Positions 1-7,678 of a DNA stretch of 64,000 bases are shown here, piece after piece. How positions within the stretch are numbered: the first letter of the stretch is position 1; each line of letters begins with the position of its first letter. Source of the DNA: JAWXBR01 sp034440235 (lineage in GTDB: Bacteria > Bacteroidota > Ignavibacteria > Kapaibacteriales > Kapaibacteriaceae); contig JAWXBR010000010.1 of assembly GCA_034440235.1 (NCBI GenBank), forward strand, positions 56,143 to 120,142, in the 5' to 3' direction. The notes beneath the pieces were generated by a model. That model saw only the letters and a list, made by a program, of their open reading frames with translations, did not search any database and was not told where the DNA came from. A program made the position numbers and the translations under genes.

Positions 1-642
1 ATCTAGTAAACCCAGAGCATAGGTCGCCAAATGCCCACGCTTTCGTGAGCTGTTGTCGGATTCCAATCCTAATTGGTCCAGATACTGTGACGATTTATAC
101 TCTGCTGCAAGATTGCCTAAATACTTATCGACTAGCGAACTATAGTACTTAAAGTCTTTCTTTTTCATCCAAAAGGCACTGGTTTCTGCGAGCATTGCAC
201 TTAGAGAAAGACAAAGGTCGGTAAACTGATACTTCTGAGCTATTGTAAGAGTCTTTGTTGCGATCGAGTATCCTGCGTTTCTTGCAGCAAATCGTGTCAA
301 AGTCTGTGCACACAGCAGATTTCGTGTGCATTTGTAATAGTAGGCGAGGTATTCGGAATGTTCGGGCTGCTTGACCTGTAGGAACAATAAGCTGTGGAGT
401 AGCCGTTCAAATACGCGTGATTTCAGTGTTCTATAGCGCTGGTCTCCAGTATCAGAGCCATACAAAGCCTGCGCTGCGGTTTCGTCATCAGGCCAAGAAT
501 CGTCGTAAATACCCCGAATGAATCTCGCGGTAAGTGAGTCTGAGGCTTCGCTATCGCCATTTACACTGTCAAGTTCTTGTAATAAGTGCGCTTTGTCTCC
601 TTTTGACGTAACAACCAGTAGTATTTCGCGTAGAACTTCCAT
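1..642 (-). CDS. Helical-repeat (TPR-like) cytoplasmic protein, C-terminally cut by window edge
   Basis: The frame is open from ATG at 642 to the window edge (214 codons), so the C-terminus is missing. It has no signal peptide and no membrane segment, and is predicted mostly alpha-helical. It starts MEVLREILLVVTSKG and carries a block with ALYGSDTG followed by DQRYRTLKSRVFERLLHSLL. The intact minus-strand protein at 9,380-10,819 has a matching pattern: KLYPNEDA, then VRYRRYVLRLTNKLLQ, then a similar helical hairpin series. The two are therefore distant paralogues by eye. Both are transcribed away from a small peptide gene (818-1,030 here). I do not recognise a named family. By context it could be a peptide-sensing regulator, but no DNA-binding domain is visible in the part present. 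Confidence 0.7.
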   Translation of the reverse strand, partial: MEVLREILLVVTSKGDKAHLLQELDSVNGDSEASDSLTARFIRGIYDDSWPDDETAAQALYGSDTGDQRYRTLKSRVFERLLHSLLFLQVKQPEHSEYLAYYYKCTRNLLCAQTLTRFAARNAGYSIATKTLTIAQKYQFTDLCLSLSAMLAETSAFWMKKKDFKYYSSLVDKYLGNLAAEYKSSQYLDQLGLESDNSSRKRGHLATYALGLLD

Positions 643-741
643 TGTCACGCCTTTATTTTATTGGTATTTAGGAGAAGTGGCCTTACACTATCCGTGAAAG
701 TACGCCTTAATCTCGATGTAACAAAACACCATTTTTTGTAA

Positions 742-765
742 CGGGTATCACTACTCGGATACCCG
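742..765. promoter_or_regulatory. Inverted repeat in the divergent promoter region
   Basis: A perfect 8-bp inverted repeat, CGGGTATC / GATACCCG with an 8-bp spacer, lies between the divergent helical-repeat gene (start 642) and the peptide gene (start 818), about 52 bp before the peptide ATG. Size and place fit an operator for a dimeric regulator. The second copy of the arrangement does not share this sequence; a different short palindrome, ACAACTGTTGT, lies there at 10,880-10,890. Assignment as an operator is inference. Confidence 0.4.
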
Positions 766-817
766 AACTTCGTATCAGTTCATAAGCAATCAACAACCCA
801 ACTGAGAGATTACCACA

Positions 818-1030
818 ATGGAACTGATCTATGCAATCCTGATCTTCTTCGGCGCAATGCTGCCGAATGAGTACAACCAGACGGCTTCGGCCCAAGCCAA
901 TGGCAGCTTCAACCCGCAAGTGTTCCAGTCGACGATCCAGAGCAATCAGCCGATGATTGACTTTATTATCCAGAATCCAGAAGAGCTGGAGCGTATAAGA
1001 ACTCTTGACATTGACAGAACTGAAGACTGA
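818..1030 (+). CDS. Small peptide with hydrophobic N-terminus, divergent from helical-repeat gene
   Basis: A 70 aa product. Residues 2-15 (ELIYAILIFFGAML) form a short hydrophobic segment with no positive charge before it. A polar, Gln/Asn-rich middle follows, then an acidic C-terminus containing TLDID. A purine-rich GAGAG lies about 10 nt before the ATG. The peptide at 10,946-11,149 is the same size and shares the ME-x-I-x-AIL start, a PN-x-Y-x-Q-like turn, Gln-rich centre and C-terminal TLDI. It also lies divergent from a homologous helical-repeat gene. That repeated association argues both are real genes. Possible roles are a secreted signal pro-peptide, a small membrane peptide or a toxin-like peptide; nothing in the sequence decides between them. 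Confidence 0.6.
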   Translation: MELIYAILIFFGAMLPNEYNQTASAQANGSFNPQVFQSTIQSNQPMIDFIIQNPEELERIRTLDIDRTED

Positions 1031-1046
1031 ATGCTATTGATCTTAA

Positions 1047-1092
1047 ACGACGACTGACCTCGTTTGACCACGACGACTGACCTCGTTTGACC
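1047..1092. repeat. 23-bp perfect tandem repeat, two copies
   Basis: Two exact 23-bp units (1047-1069, 1070-1092) begin ACGACGACTGACC, and a partial third starts near 1104 (GACCGACGACTGACC). They lie just downstream of the peptide gene. No hairpin or reading frame of note is seen in them. Confidence 0.75.
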
Positions 1093-1286
1093 ACATTGAT
1101 GCGACCGACGACTGACCCCTTCGGCATGTAACAAAAGAACAAAAATTTTAAAAAACCTCCTCCTCAAGGTAACCTCATGAACACATCAATGCGCCAACTG
1201 CCATACATCATCGACCGCGGCGAAGAAAACTAACCAAACGAATTTCAGCACCGAACACTGGGAAACCAGCTACCGGGAACACCAAA

Positions 1287-1643
1287 ATGTTACATTCAAT
1301 GCCTGTCACAAACTGTCTGCACTTCTTAATGCCCGTAGGCCTTGAGAACTGGAACGCTTACGACGTCCCAGGAATCGTCGGGGTACTAAGACGTGACGAC
1401 AACGGAAACTATGACGTAGTAGATGCCTTTGACTGCAGCACCATCCCTGGCGCTCGTGAATTGGCTCTCGACGAACGATTTGGCGCCTGGGCAGAAGCCG
1501 CTGGCAGCCGTGATCGCGTCCGTTTCGATGTTTTCCTCATGCCAAAGGCAGAAGTAAATCGCCGTCAAGAAGTAGTTATGCTGCTCGAACGTAGCTGCGG
1601 CTTCAAGACAACCCAACAACCTGCATATGCCCATGCTGTCTGA
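1287..1643 (+). CDS. Small protein of unknown function
   Basis: A 118 aa soluble protein without signal peptide. The N-terminal half contains DVPGIVGVLRRDDNGNYDVV, a loop-strand pattern slightly like the start of GIY-YIG folds. The C-terminal half has RRQEVVMLLERSCGF. The GIY-YIG likeness is weak and the catalytic Arg/Glu pattern cannot be placed, so no function is proposed. An internal ATG at 1299 is an alternative start. A clear terminator follows at 1,731-1,782, which supports the gene being a transcription unit with or without the peptide upstream. The second copy of the locus has no counterpart. Confidence 0.55.
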   Translation: MLHSMPVTNCLHFLMPVGLENWNAYDVPGIVGVLRRDDNGNYDVVDAFDCSTIPGARELALDERFGAWAEAAGSRDRVRFDVFLMPKAEVNRRQEVVMLLERSCGFKTTQQPAYAHAV

Positions 1644-1730
1644 GTCGACGTTCTAACTCTTTCAGTTAGAGCTCTAACTCTACAAACAAAGTACTAGCGG
1701 CCTGCCCACAACCGCAGTACACAGCCCTTT

Positions 1731-1782
1731 CATCTCCTCAGCTTTTGGCTTGCCCGCCTAATGTTGAGGAGGTGTTTTTTTT
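1731..1782 (+). terminator. Rho-independent terminator
   Basis: A 12-bp stem (1731-1742 with 1763-1774, two G-U pairs, arms CATCTCCTCAGC and GTTGAGGAGGTG) is followed by eight T residues at 1775-1782. It ends the transcript of the gene at 1,287-1,643. Confidence 0.8.
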
Positions 1783-1853
1783 GTGGCCAGCTTGAGCTTG
1801 AGCTTTTCTGGTCGTTTCCGACAGAGATCATACGATCACAAAATCACTTGTCC

Positions 1854-4403
1854 ATGAACGTCGGCAACTCACGCTGTCACCAACCATTTGGTAGCCCCTT
1901 GAAATGGATCGTGCTACCAACCTTGTTCGTACTCTTCTTTGTGCCTTCGCGAGCTCAACAGTTAACTCCAGCATATCAATGGAGTTCAGTGCGACACACC
2001 GAGGGGCGATCGTATATGGAAGCACATCCGACGTGGGGCGTCCTGTTTGAGGTACAAAGAGAGGCTTGGTATGTGGGAGATACTATTGATTCGCTAGCGC
2101 CATTGCTAACGACGGAGCAGGGTGCACGTATGAAGCTTGAGAAACTTCGGGTGTATGCAGATGGCCGTCTTGTTGCGAATGGCACGAACACCGAAAGCGG
2201 TGGTGATTGTATCTACATCTTTAAACGTCCGGGCGAAGAACCTCTTGAGATTGATAAGGCGCAGCTAGCCGGACAAACCGCGAAGACCGGACTTCGTGAA
2301 TTCTCGCCGTTTAAGGTGCTAGAACCGGATGGCTTTGTTGCTGGCGACGTATACTCTACAGATGCCGGCGAATCGTGGTTCTATGCACCACCGCCCCACG
2401 CGATAGAAGGTTGGGTTCGGCATGCCTACTCCGATGATAGAGAATTGTATGGTTTTGACGCGACCACGCTTACATGGTTTGTGTTAAACATGCCGTCGAA
2501 AACCTGGGTGGATGCTGGTCTTCCCGATTCAACTCTGGACCTGATTTTTCTCACGAACGGAGCAGCCGTTGCCTCAAAGGTGATTAGTTCGCAAGCAAGA
2601 AGTCTGTGGATGCGGGAATCTCGCTTTGCTTTATGGAAGCAAGTAACATCGGTTACTCGGTCGGACGGAATGACCATTGACTTACGGTCGCCAGCATCGT
2701 TTCAGGTTAATACCATGGTTAGAATGGACGATTCGACGGTTGTTATTCCAATCGTCGGGTGCGTTGCCATTGTAACGGACGGACACACCTACAAAGCGGT
2801 CTCGACACCACCTGAAATGTTCGACGTGTTTTCGGAAGCTTGGTTGGTTTGTGAAGAAACAGACCCGAACGGCTTCGTGCTTCTCTGGTACTATACTCTC
2901 GACTCCCGGAACCTTCGCGTGGTGAGGATGAACGTTAGAACCAATGAGAGTACGATGATGCCACTTTACTACGATTCACATTCAGATACACGAATTTTGG
3001 GGAATGAGGTATTCCTGAATGAGGTTGCTCCCGGGTTGGTCTTCAGATACGACAGCATAAAACACAAGTGGGTGCAAACAATGCGGTTGTATGATGAAGA
3101 TGGAAATATTAAGCACCCGACTTGTTTTCTAAACATTGCTTGAACTGACAACCATTTCAAAGCTTTATCGCAGTACGGAGGCGTTGTCGATATCGATAGC
3201 GACGGTAAGGGTGTCCGGTCGACCGCGTTTTCAAGTTGGGTAAGCCAATCGTTTGAGTCGTACCAAAACATGACTCTTGGTGGGCCAAAGGTAATAGAGA
3301 GGTTTGGATATACACTTCATAACGGAGGTTATACCGAAATCGGCGACACAATTACCGGTGATGTAGCTCTCGAACTGGCGACCTCTGCTATATGCTGGAC
3401 GAAGCCAGAACGGATGTTTTCTGGCTATTTATCGCTGCTCATGTCAGCGGATACAGGCGTTACATGCCAAGAGATATCAATCGACAGAGCGCAGCGCGAC
3501 TCAGTTGCTGCTATTTCTGGAGTCATCGATATCGATGACAGTACATTTGTCATTGGTGCAAGGGGCTACCGATTACATGCCACAACACAGGGTGTTGTCG
3601 ACACTGTGCAGGGCGGAATAATCCGCACAACAGATGGTGGACTCACGTGGACTTCGAGCGCACCTCCACTCTACGGTAATTGGATTGAACGCATCGAACT
3701 GTTTGATACGGGAATAATGTTTGCTTGGATGTGCGATATGGAAGCTGAAACCGATTTCGTACGTTTTGGTAGCGAAAAGATTCTGTCCCATGGCGAGTGG
3801 ACACTTCTCGTATCGAGGGATTCTGGTCTAACGTGGAATACATCGCTTACTGTACCGTATGCGAGCAAAACCCCAGCACAGCTCGCAGCGTGGTCTATTG
3901 TGAACCGCGATTCTGCGACGTATGCGGTAACGACGAGAGATAACATCTACATCACCTCAAACGAGGGACAGTCATGGACGGAGCAGCAAGTCGATTTCGG
4001 CGACACCAGACTGTATGCCGCTGCATTCGATGTATCGAACAGGTTGTGGGCCGCCACGGACAACGGAATCTACATCGTTGACCCGGTGACAAAGGTTCAG
4101 CACGACATAAACATTTCGTCCGATTGCTCCGTGCACCTATCACCCAACCCATTCGCGGATCATCTTTCGATTCGAATGCACTGCAATTCAACATTATATT
4201 CTGGCGAACCGCTCACACGCTTTCAGATCATAGATCTCGTGGGCAACGTGGCGATAGATAAATTAACTAACGATACTATAACTGCGAGTGATGCCGCAGA
4301 GGTGACAATCACGATGTCGGGCCTTCCCGCTGGAGTCTACTATTTCGTTGCCAGTAACCAGCATCACACATTCACAAAACAGTTGGTTTATATGCCACGG
4401 TAG
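1854..4403 (+). pseudogene. T9SS-exported BNR/propeller-like protein interrupted by an in-frame TGA
   Basis: One frame runs from ATG 1854 (signal peptide with hydrophobic core IVLPTLFVLFFV, cleavage near SRAQQ) to TAG at 4401. It is broken only by TGA at 3141-3143 (…LNIA-stop-TDNHFKAL…). After the stop the frame stays open for 126 nt before the first internal Met at 3270. The C-terminal half has sortilin/BNR-like strands (TTDGGLTW, SRDSGLTWN, TSNEGQSWTEQ). It ends in a T9SS type A sorting domain (LSPNPFADHLSIRM … LPAGVYYFVAS … KQLVYMPR). The protein at 14,143-16,650 is a full-length homologue with the same order, so the original product was about 849 aa. An upstream in-frame ATG at 1761 lies inside the preceding terminator and is unlikely. 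Truncation, readthrough or a sequencing error remain possible. Confidence 0.8.
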
Positions 4404-4540
4404 ATTTCAATCAGCATGCTACTCGTGTAGCAGTTAGTAACTCTATGGTTGCGACAAACGCCAACACGTCACTGTAGATTGTAAGTATGATTAGTCAGAC
4501 GACGCCTCATTCTTGTGTGTGATGATCAATCACAAAACTC

Positions 4541-4879
4541 TTACAGAGGTCTCTTGCGTGTCGACCATTGCGAATAGTTATACCATCTCTTCCACTCACA
4601 CCATGCGGAATGGACGAACATCGCAAGTATCGTGAATTGCAATCCTATGAAGAGCCACCATATCTGAACGCCAGATATAAAGAGTAGTGCCTCAACAAGC
4701 ATCGAAGTGCTACCAGCTGCAACTAATGGTATTGAGAGGCTGGGCGCATCCCACACGCCTGTGATTTTGAAATGGACATAGTTCAAACAACATGAAGATT
4801 AACGCCGATGCACCCATCATGAGACTCATGTATACAGAGCTTGTAAACGTGTCATCAACAAAGAAGATGATGACAGGTA
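4541..4879 (-). pseudogene. Remnant of a small membrane protein, frameshifted
   Basis: Two minus-strand frames give consecutive hydrophobic segments that look like one broken protein. One frame reads VPVIIFFVDD…MSLMMGASALIFMLFEL (about 4,879-4,760). The other, offset by one base, reads HFKITGVWDAPSLSIPLVAAG…IWWLFIGLQFTILAMFV and stops at 4541. The shift falls near 4,770-4,786. The relic begins directly after the nuoE stop and has no clear ribosome binding site. The remaining 4,404-4,540 stretch shows no gene, only a small GCTAC/GTAGC hairpin. Confidence 0.35.
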
Positions 4880-5398
4880 CTAAGAACTACACGACGCAAT
4901 GAGCGCGTCGGTCTGTTCACGGGTCATGTTTTCGTGGAAGGTTTCGTTGATGGCAATCATGGGGGCTCCGCCACAGGCGCCCATACATTCGACTTCTTCG
5001 AGGGAGTAGCGGCCGTCGGGGGTGGTTTGGTTGTGTCCGATGCCGAGGTTCGAGCTTACGTAGTCGTAGAGCTCCTTTCCGCCCCTTAACATACATGAGA
5101 TGTTCGTGCACACCTGGATGTGATGGCGTCCCATGGGTTTTTTGAAGTACATGGTGTAGAACGAGGCCACGCCCATGACGTGGGCGTAGGGGAGGTTCAT
5201 GACGGTGGCGACGGTGCGCATGACGTCTTCGGAGAGCCAGCCCCATTTTTTCTGTGCCATCCATAAGACGGGCATAATGGCAGCCTTGCTGTCGGGGTAC
5301 GTTGCCTTGAGTGCGGCAATGTCTTGAAGTTCTTGAGCGGAAAATTCGACTGACGCTGCTGACATGCCGTGTTCCTGTGCTACTGACGCTGCTGACAT
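4880..5398 (-). CDS. nuoE: NADH-quinone oxidoreductase subunit E-like [2Fe-2S] thioredoxin-fold protein
   Basis: A 172 aa protein with the four cluster cysteines of the NuoE/HoxE family: C97-x4-C102 (CTNISC) and C138-x3-C142 (CMGAC). Family hallmarks ALKATYPDSKAAIMPVLWMAQKKWGW and GVASFYTMY are present. In complex I or NAD-linked hydrogenases this subunit passes electrons next to the NuoF flavin subunit. Neither nuoF nor nuoG lies beside it here, so it is an orphan in this window. The start region is a 33-bp tandem duplication, giving two AGGAACA-like ribosome sites and two ATGs (5398 and 5365), each followed by SAASV. Either start could serve, the second giving 161 aa. Confidence 0.9.
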   Translation of the reverse strand: MSAASVAQEHGMSAASVEFSAQELQDIAALKATYPDSKAAIMPVLWMAQKKWGWLSEDVMRTVATVMNLPYAHVMGVASFYTMYFKKPMGRHHIQVCTNISCMLRGGKELYDYVSSNLGIGHNQTTPDGRYSLEEVECMGACGGAPMIAINETFHENMTREQTDALIASCSS

Positions 5399-5414
5399 AC
5401 GATGTTCCTATTCT
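5349..5414. repeat. 33-bp tandem duplication of the nuoE start region
   Basis: Units 5349-5381 and 5382-5414 share a 17-nt identical core that encodes ATG-SAASV on the minus strand, plus a less conserved 16-nt part carrying the ribosome site AGGAACA. About 5 of 33 positions differ, so the duplication is not very recent. Confidence 0.8.
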
Positions 5415-5602
5415 ACTTACGCGCGGACCAACGGTGGTTCTGTGTGCTAGCCAGCAAAAATAGGGAAACGGCGTATATGCGCGGCCAAGTGCGGGGATGT
5501 GGGGCCGGAGCTAGTTCAACGGGCGCTTAACGAGGTCTCGGATAATAACAACGAGCTGGAGGTCGTGGTGCTCTGGTATGTACTCATGGTCGCACCGTCC
5601 TG

Positions 5603-7087
5603 TCATACGGCGAACGTTAGTGTAAACGCGGTGCCTTTGTTTACAATGCTGCTGGCAGCAATGGTGCCGCCGAGTGCCTCGACTTGTTTCTTTACCATGT
5701 AGAGACCCATACCACGACCTTCGATGTCTGGATGAAAACGTTTGTGCAAGCCGAAAATGTCGTTTTCGTGCGCAGTAAGATTTATACCTAACCCATTGTC
5801 GGAGAAGACAAGCTGGACAGTGTTTTCTGTTCGGCTGCTTTCTATGTGTAACGAAGCCTCGGACGTTTGCAGCCTGCGGTATTTGACACTGTTGGCAATC
5901 AGGTTGTAAAAAATACTATACATATAACTCTTTAGTATATGTATGACGTCTACCGATGAGAAGTCGGTGGTAATTGTAAAGTCGTCTTCGTCTATACCGA
6001 GTGAGAGGCATACGTCGCGAACAATGTCACCGAACCAAACCGTGTCGTGATTGTCGAGTGGGATGATCGATACGTCGATAATCGCGTTCAGGTCTTTAAT
6101 GGTATCGTCCAACTTTTTGACCGACGTAACCAGTCCTGCAACACATTCGTCGGTGGTTTTTTTGTCGAGCTCTTCGTACTCGAGTAAACTTGCCAGACCA
6201 AGAATGGTAGTAACAGGTGCCCGTAGGTCGTGCGAAACGATGAAGGCAAATTGTTCGAGGTCGGTGTTGCGTTGAACTAACGACTTGACAGCAGATGCGC
6301 GCTCCAACTCTGCTAGCTTTATGTCGGTGATGTCGCGTAGTGTACCGCCAAATCGAATGATCATGCCAGTGACAGGGTCGACATCGGCCTTGCCTTCCTG
6401 ATGTACCCATCGGATGGCGCCATCTGGACGTACGATGCGGTGCGATACAGCAATCTTGGAATGCGAAATGAACGCATTCGTCTGTTTCGTAATGAGTGCT
6501 TCGCGGTCATCAGGATGCACAAACCTGTAAAAATTATCGATGGTGGCTTCAATCTGACCCGACTCATACCCATAGATGCGATACACTTCATCAGACCATC
6601 GAACACCGTTCGGTACGCCAGGAACAGAGGCGTGCATGTCTAGCTCCCACGAACCCATGTGCGCAATCCGCTCGGCATTCGCCATCATGCGCTGGCTGTC
6701 TCGCAACTGGTCTTCGGTCCGGCGCCGTATGGTTACATCGCGAAAGCTGCCAACCACAGCACGTACATTAGGTTCATTGAGAAGGCTCGTCAACGTCCCT
6801 TCCAGCCAGTGCCACGTGTCATCTGCATATCGCTCGCGCATTGCAAGAGGTATTGCCACGCTTGGACGACGGTTCGCTTCTGCAAAAGCATCGCGTGTAT
6901 GAGCCGTGTCGTCGTCATGTGTGAATTCTAAAATCGAATTTCCAACGAGCTGCTTTGCACTGTAGCCTGTGTTCTGTAACACAGCTTGGCTACTATATAA
7001 CGTTACACCCGACGAATCGTAAAGCGTAAGCATGTCCGTACAGGTTTCAAGTAACGAACGGTATCCTGCATCGTTTGTTGACGGCAA
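5603..7087 (-). CDS. Soluble PAS-PAS sensor histidine kinase
   Basis: A 494 aa protein with no membrane segment. Two PAS domains (about 8-122 and 132-260; the second is PAS_3-like with WSDEVYRIYGY and HPDDREAL) precede a HisKA helix with phospho-acceptor H286 in FIVSHDLRAP. The HATPase follows: N-box NLIANSVKYR, G1 DNGLGI, G2 GRGMGLYMVK. The second kinase at 7,679-9,172 is a close paralogue with the same architecture, and a lone receiver lies between them. No output regulator is adjacent, so the target is unknown. PAS ligands or cofactors cannot be told from the sequence. Confidence 0.93.
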   Translation of the reverse strand: MPSTNDAGYRSLLETCTDMLTLYDSSGVTLYSSQAVLQNTGYSAKQLVGNSILEFTHDDDTAHTRDAFAEANRRPSVAIPLAMRERYADDTWHWLEGTLTSLLNEPNVRAVVGSFRDVTIRRRTEDQLRDSQRMMANAERIAHMGSWELDMHASVPGVPNGVRWSDEVYRIYGYESGQIEATIDNFYRFVHPDDREALITKQTNAFISHSKIAVSHRIVRPDGAIRWVHQEGKADVDPVTGMIIRFGGTLRDITDIKLAELERASAVKSLVQRNTDLEQFAFIVSHDLRAPVTTILGLASLLEYEELDKKTTDECVAGLVTSVKKLDDTIKDLNAIIDVSIIPLDNHDTVWFGDIVRDVCLSLGIDEDDFTITTDFSSVDVIHILKSYMYSIFYNLIANSVKYRRLQTSEASLHIESSRTENTVQLVFSDNGLGINLTAHENDIFGLHKRFHPDIEGRGMGLYMVKKQVEALGGTIAASSIVNKGTAFTLTFAV

Positions 7088-7230
7088 CGCGGTAAGCCTC
7101 TTAATGAACGATAGGCCAATCTATTAAACCACTTGCGCCGAACCGCCTAGCTGTCTCAAAGTTCCAATTCAATATTCGCGTATTTCGGTATTAGGTATCG
7201 CCAGCGTGTGTATGAATATGCACGTGGGGC

Positions 7231-7662
7231 CTAGTTGAGAAGGCGACGCACGACGTCGCGGGTAAGGGGCTTGATGATGAGGCCTGCGACGTCGGGGTCT
7301 TGCTCGGCGCGACGGTGATCGGCGGGATTGACGGTAGAGGAGACGATGTAAATCTGGATGTTGTCTTTGCAGATGTCAGAGAACTTGTTGAATTCTTCGA
7401 GGAAATCCCATCCGGACATAACAGGCATGTTTAGATCGAGAAAGACTCGAATACTGTCGCTCTTACGCGAGCTGCATGCATCGTGTACGTATTGCAGTCC
7501 GCGTGTTGGGTCGGTGAAGTCGACTACTTCTACGTCGTGCGAGCCGACGATCTGAATGAATTTTTTACATACCATGTTATTAAGTGGATCATCATCGATA
7601 AGAATAACGAGCTGGTGCTGCTGATCCTCGAACACGGTCTTGACATCGTTGGTCGCTGTCAT
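7231..7662 (-). CDS. Single-domain response regulator (CheY-like)
   Basis: A 143 aa receiver: acidic pocket DDD at 23-25, phospho-acceptor D76 in FLDLNMP, switch Ser/Thr in IVSST (108-110) and conserved K131 in IIKPL. There is no DNA-binding or enzymatic output, so it probably acts by protein contact or as a phosphorelay intermediate. ATG 7662 is chosen because AAGGAGA lies 10 nt before it, overlapping the stop of the upstream kinase. A TTG at 7671 would sit directly on that site. It forms one transcription unit with the kinase at 7,679-9,172 and probably with the kinase at 5,603-7,087. Confidence 0.93.
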   Translation of the reverse strand: MTATNDVKTVFEDQQHQLVILIDDDPLNNMVCKKFIQIVGSHDVEVVDFTDPTRGLQYVHDACSSRKSDSIRVFLDLNMPVMSGWDFLEEFNKFSDICKDNIQIYIVSSTVNPADHRRAEQDPDVAGLIIKPLTRDVVRRLLN

Positions 7663-7678
7663 AATGTGCAACTCTCCT

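Noticed and set aside
1177..1233. Short frame coding 18 aa (MNTSMRQLPY…) with AAGGT upstream
   Set aside because: Too short, no homologue at the second copy and no attenuator-like structure; not listed as a gene.
1287..1643. GIY-YIG nuclease assignment for the 118 aa protein
   Set aside because: Only a loose PGIVGVL-x(n)-YDVV likeness; the catalytic Arg and Glu cannot be placed.
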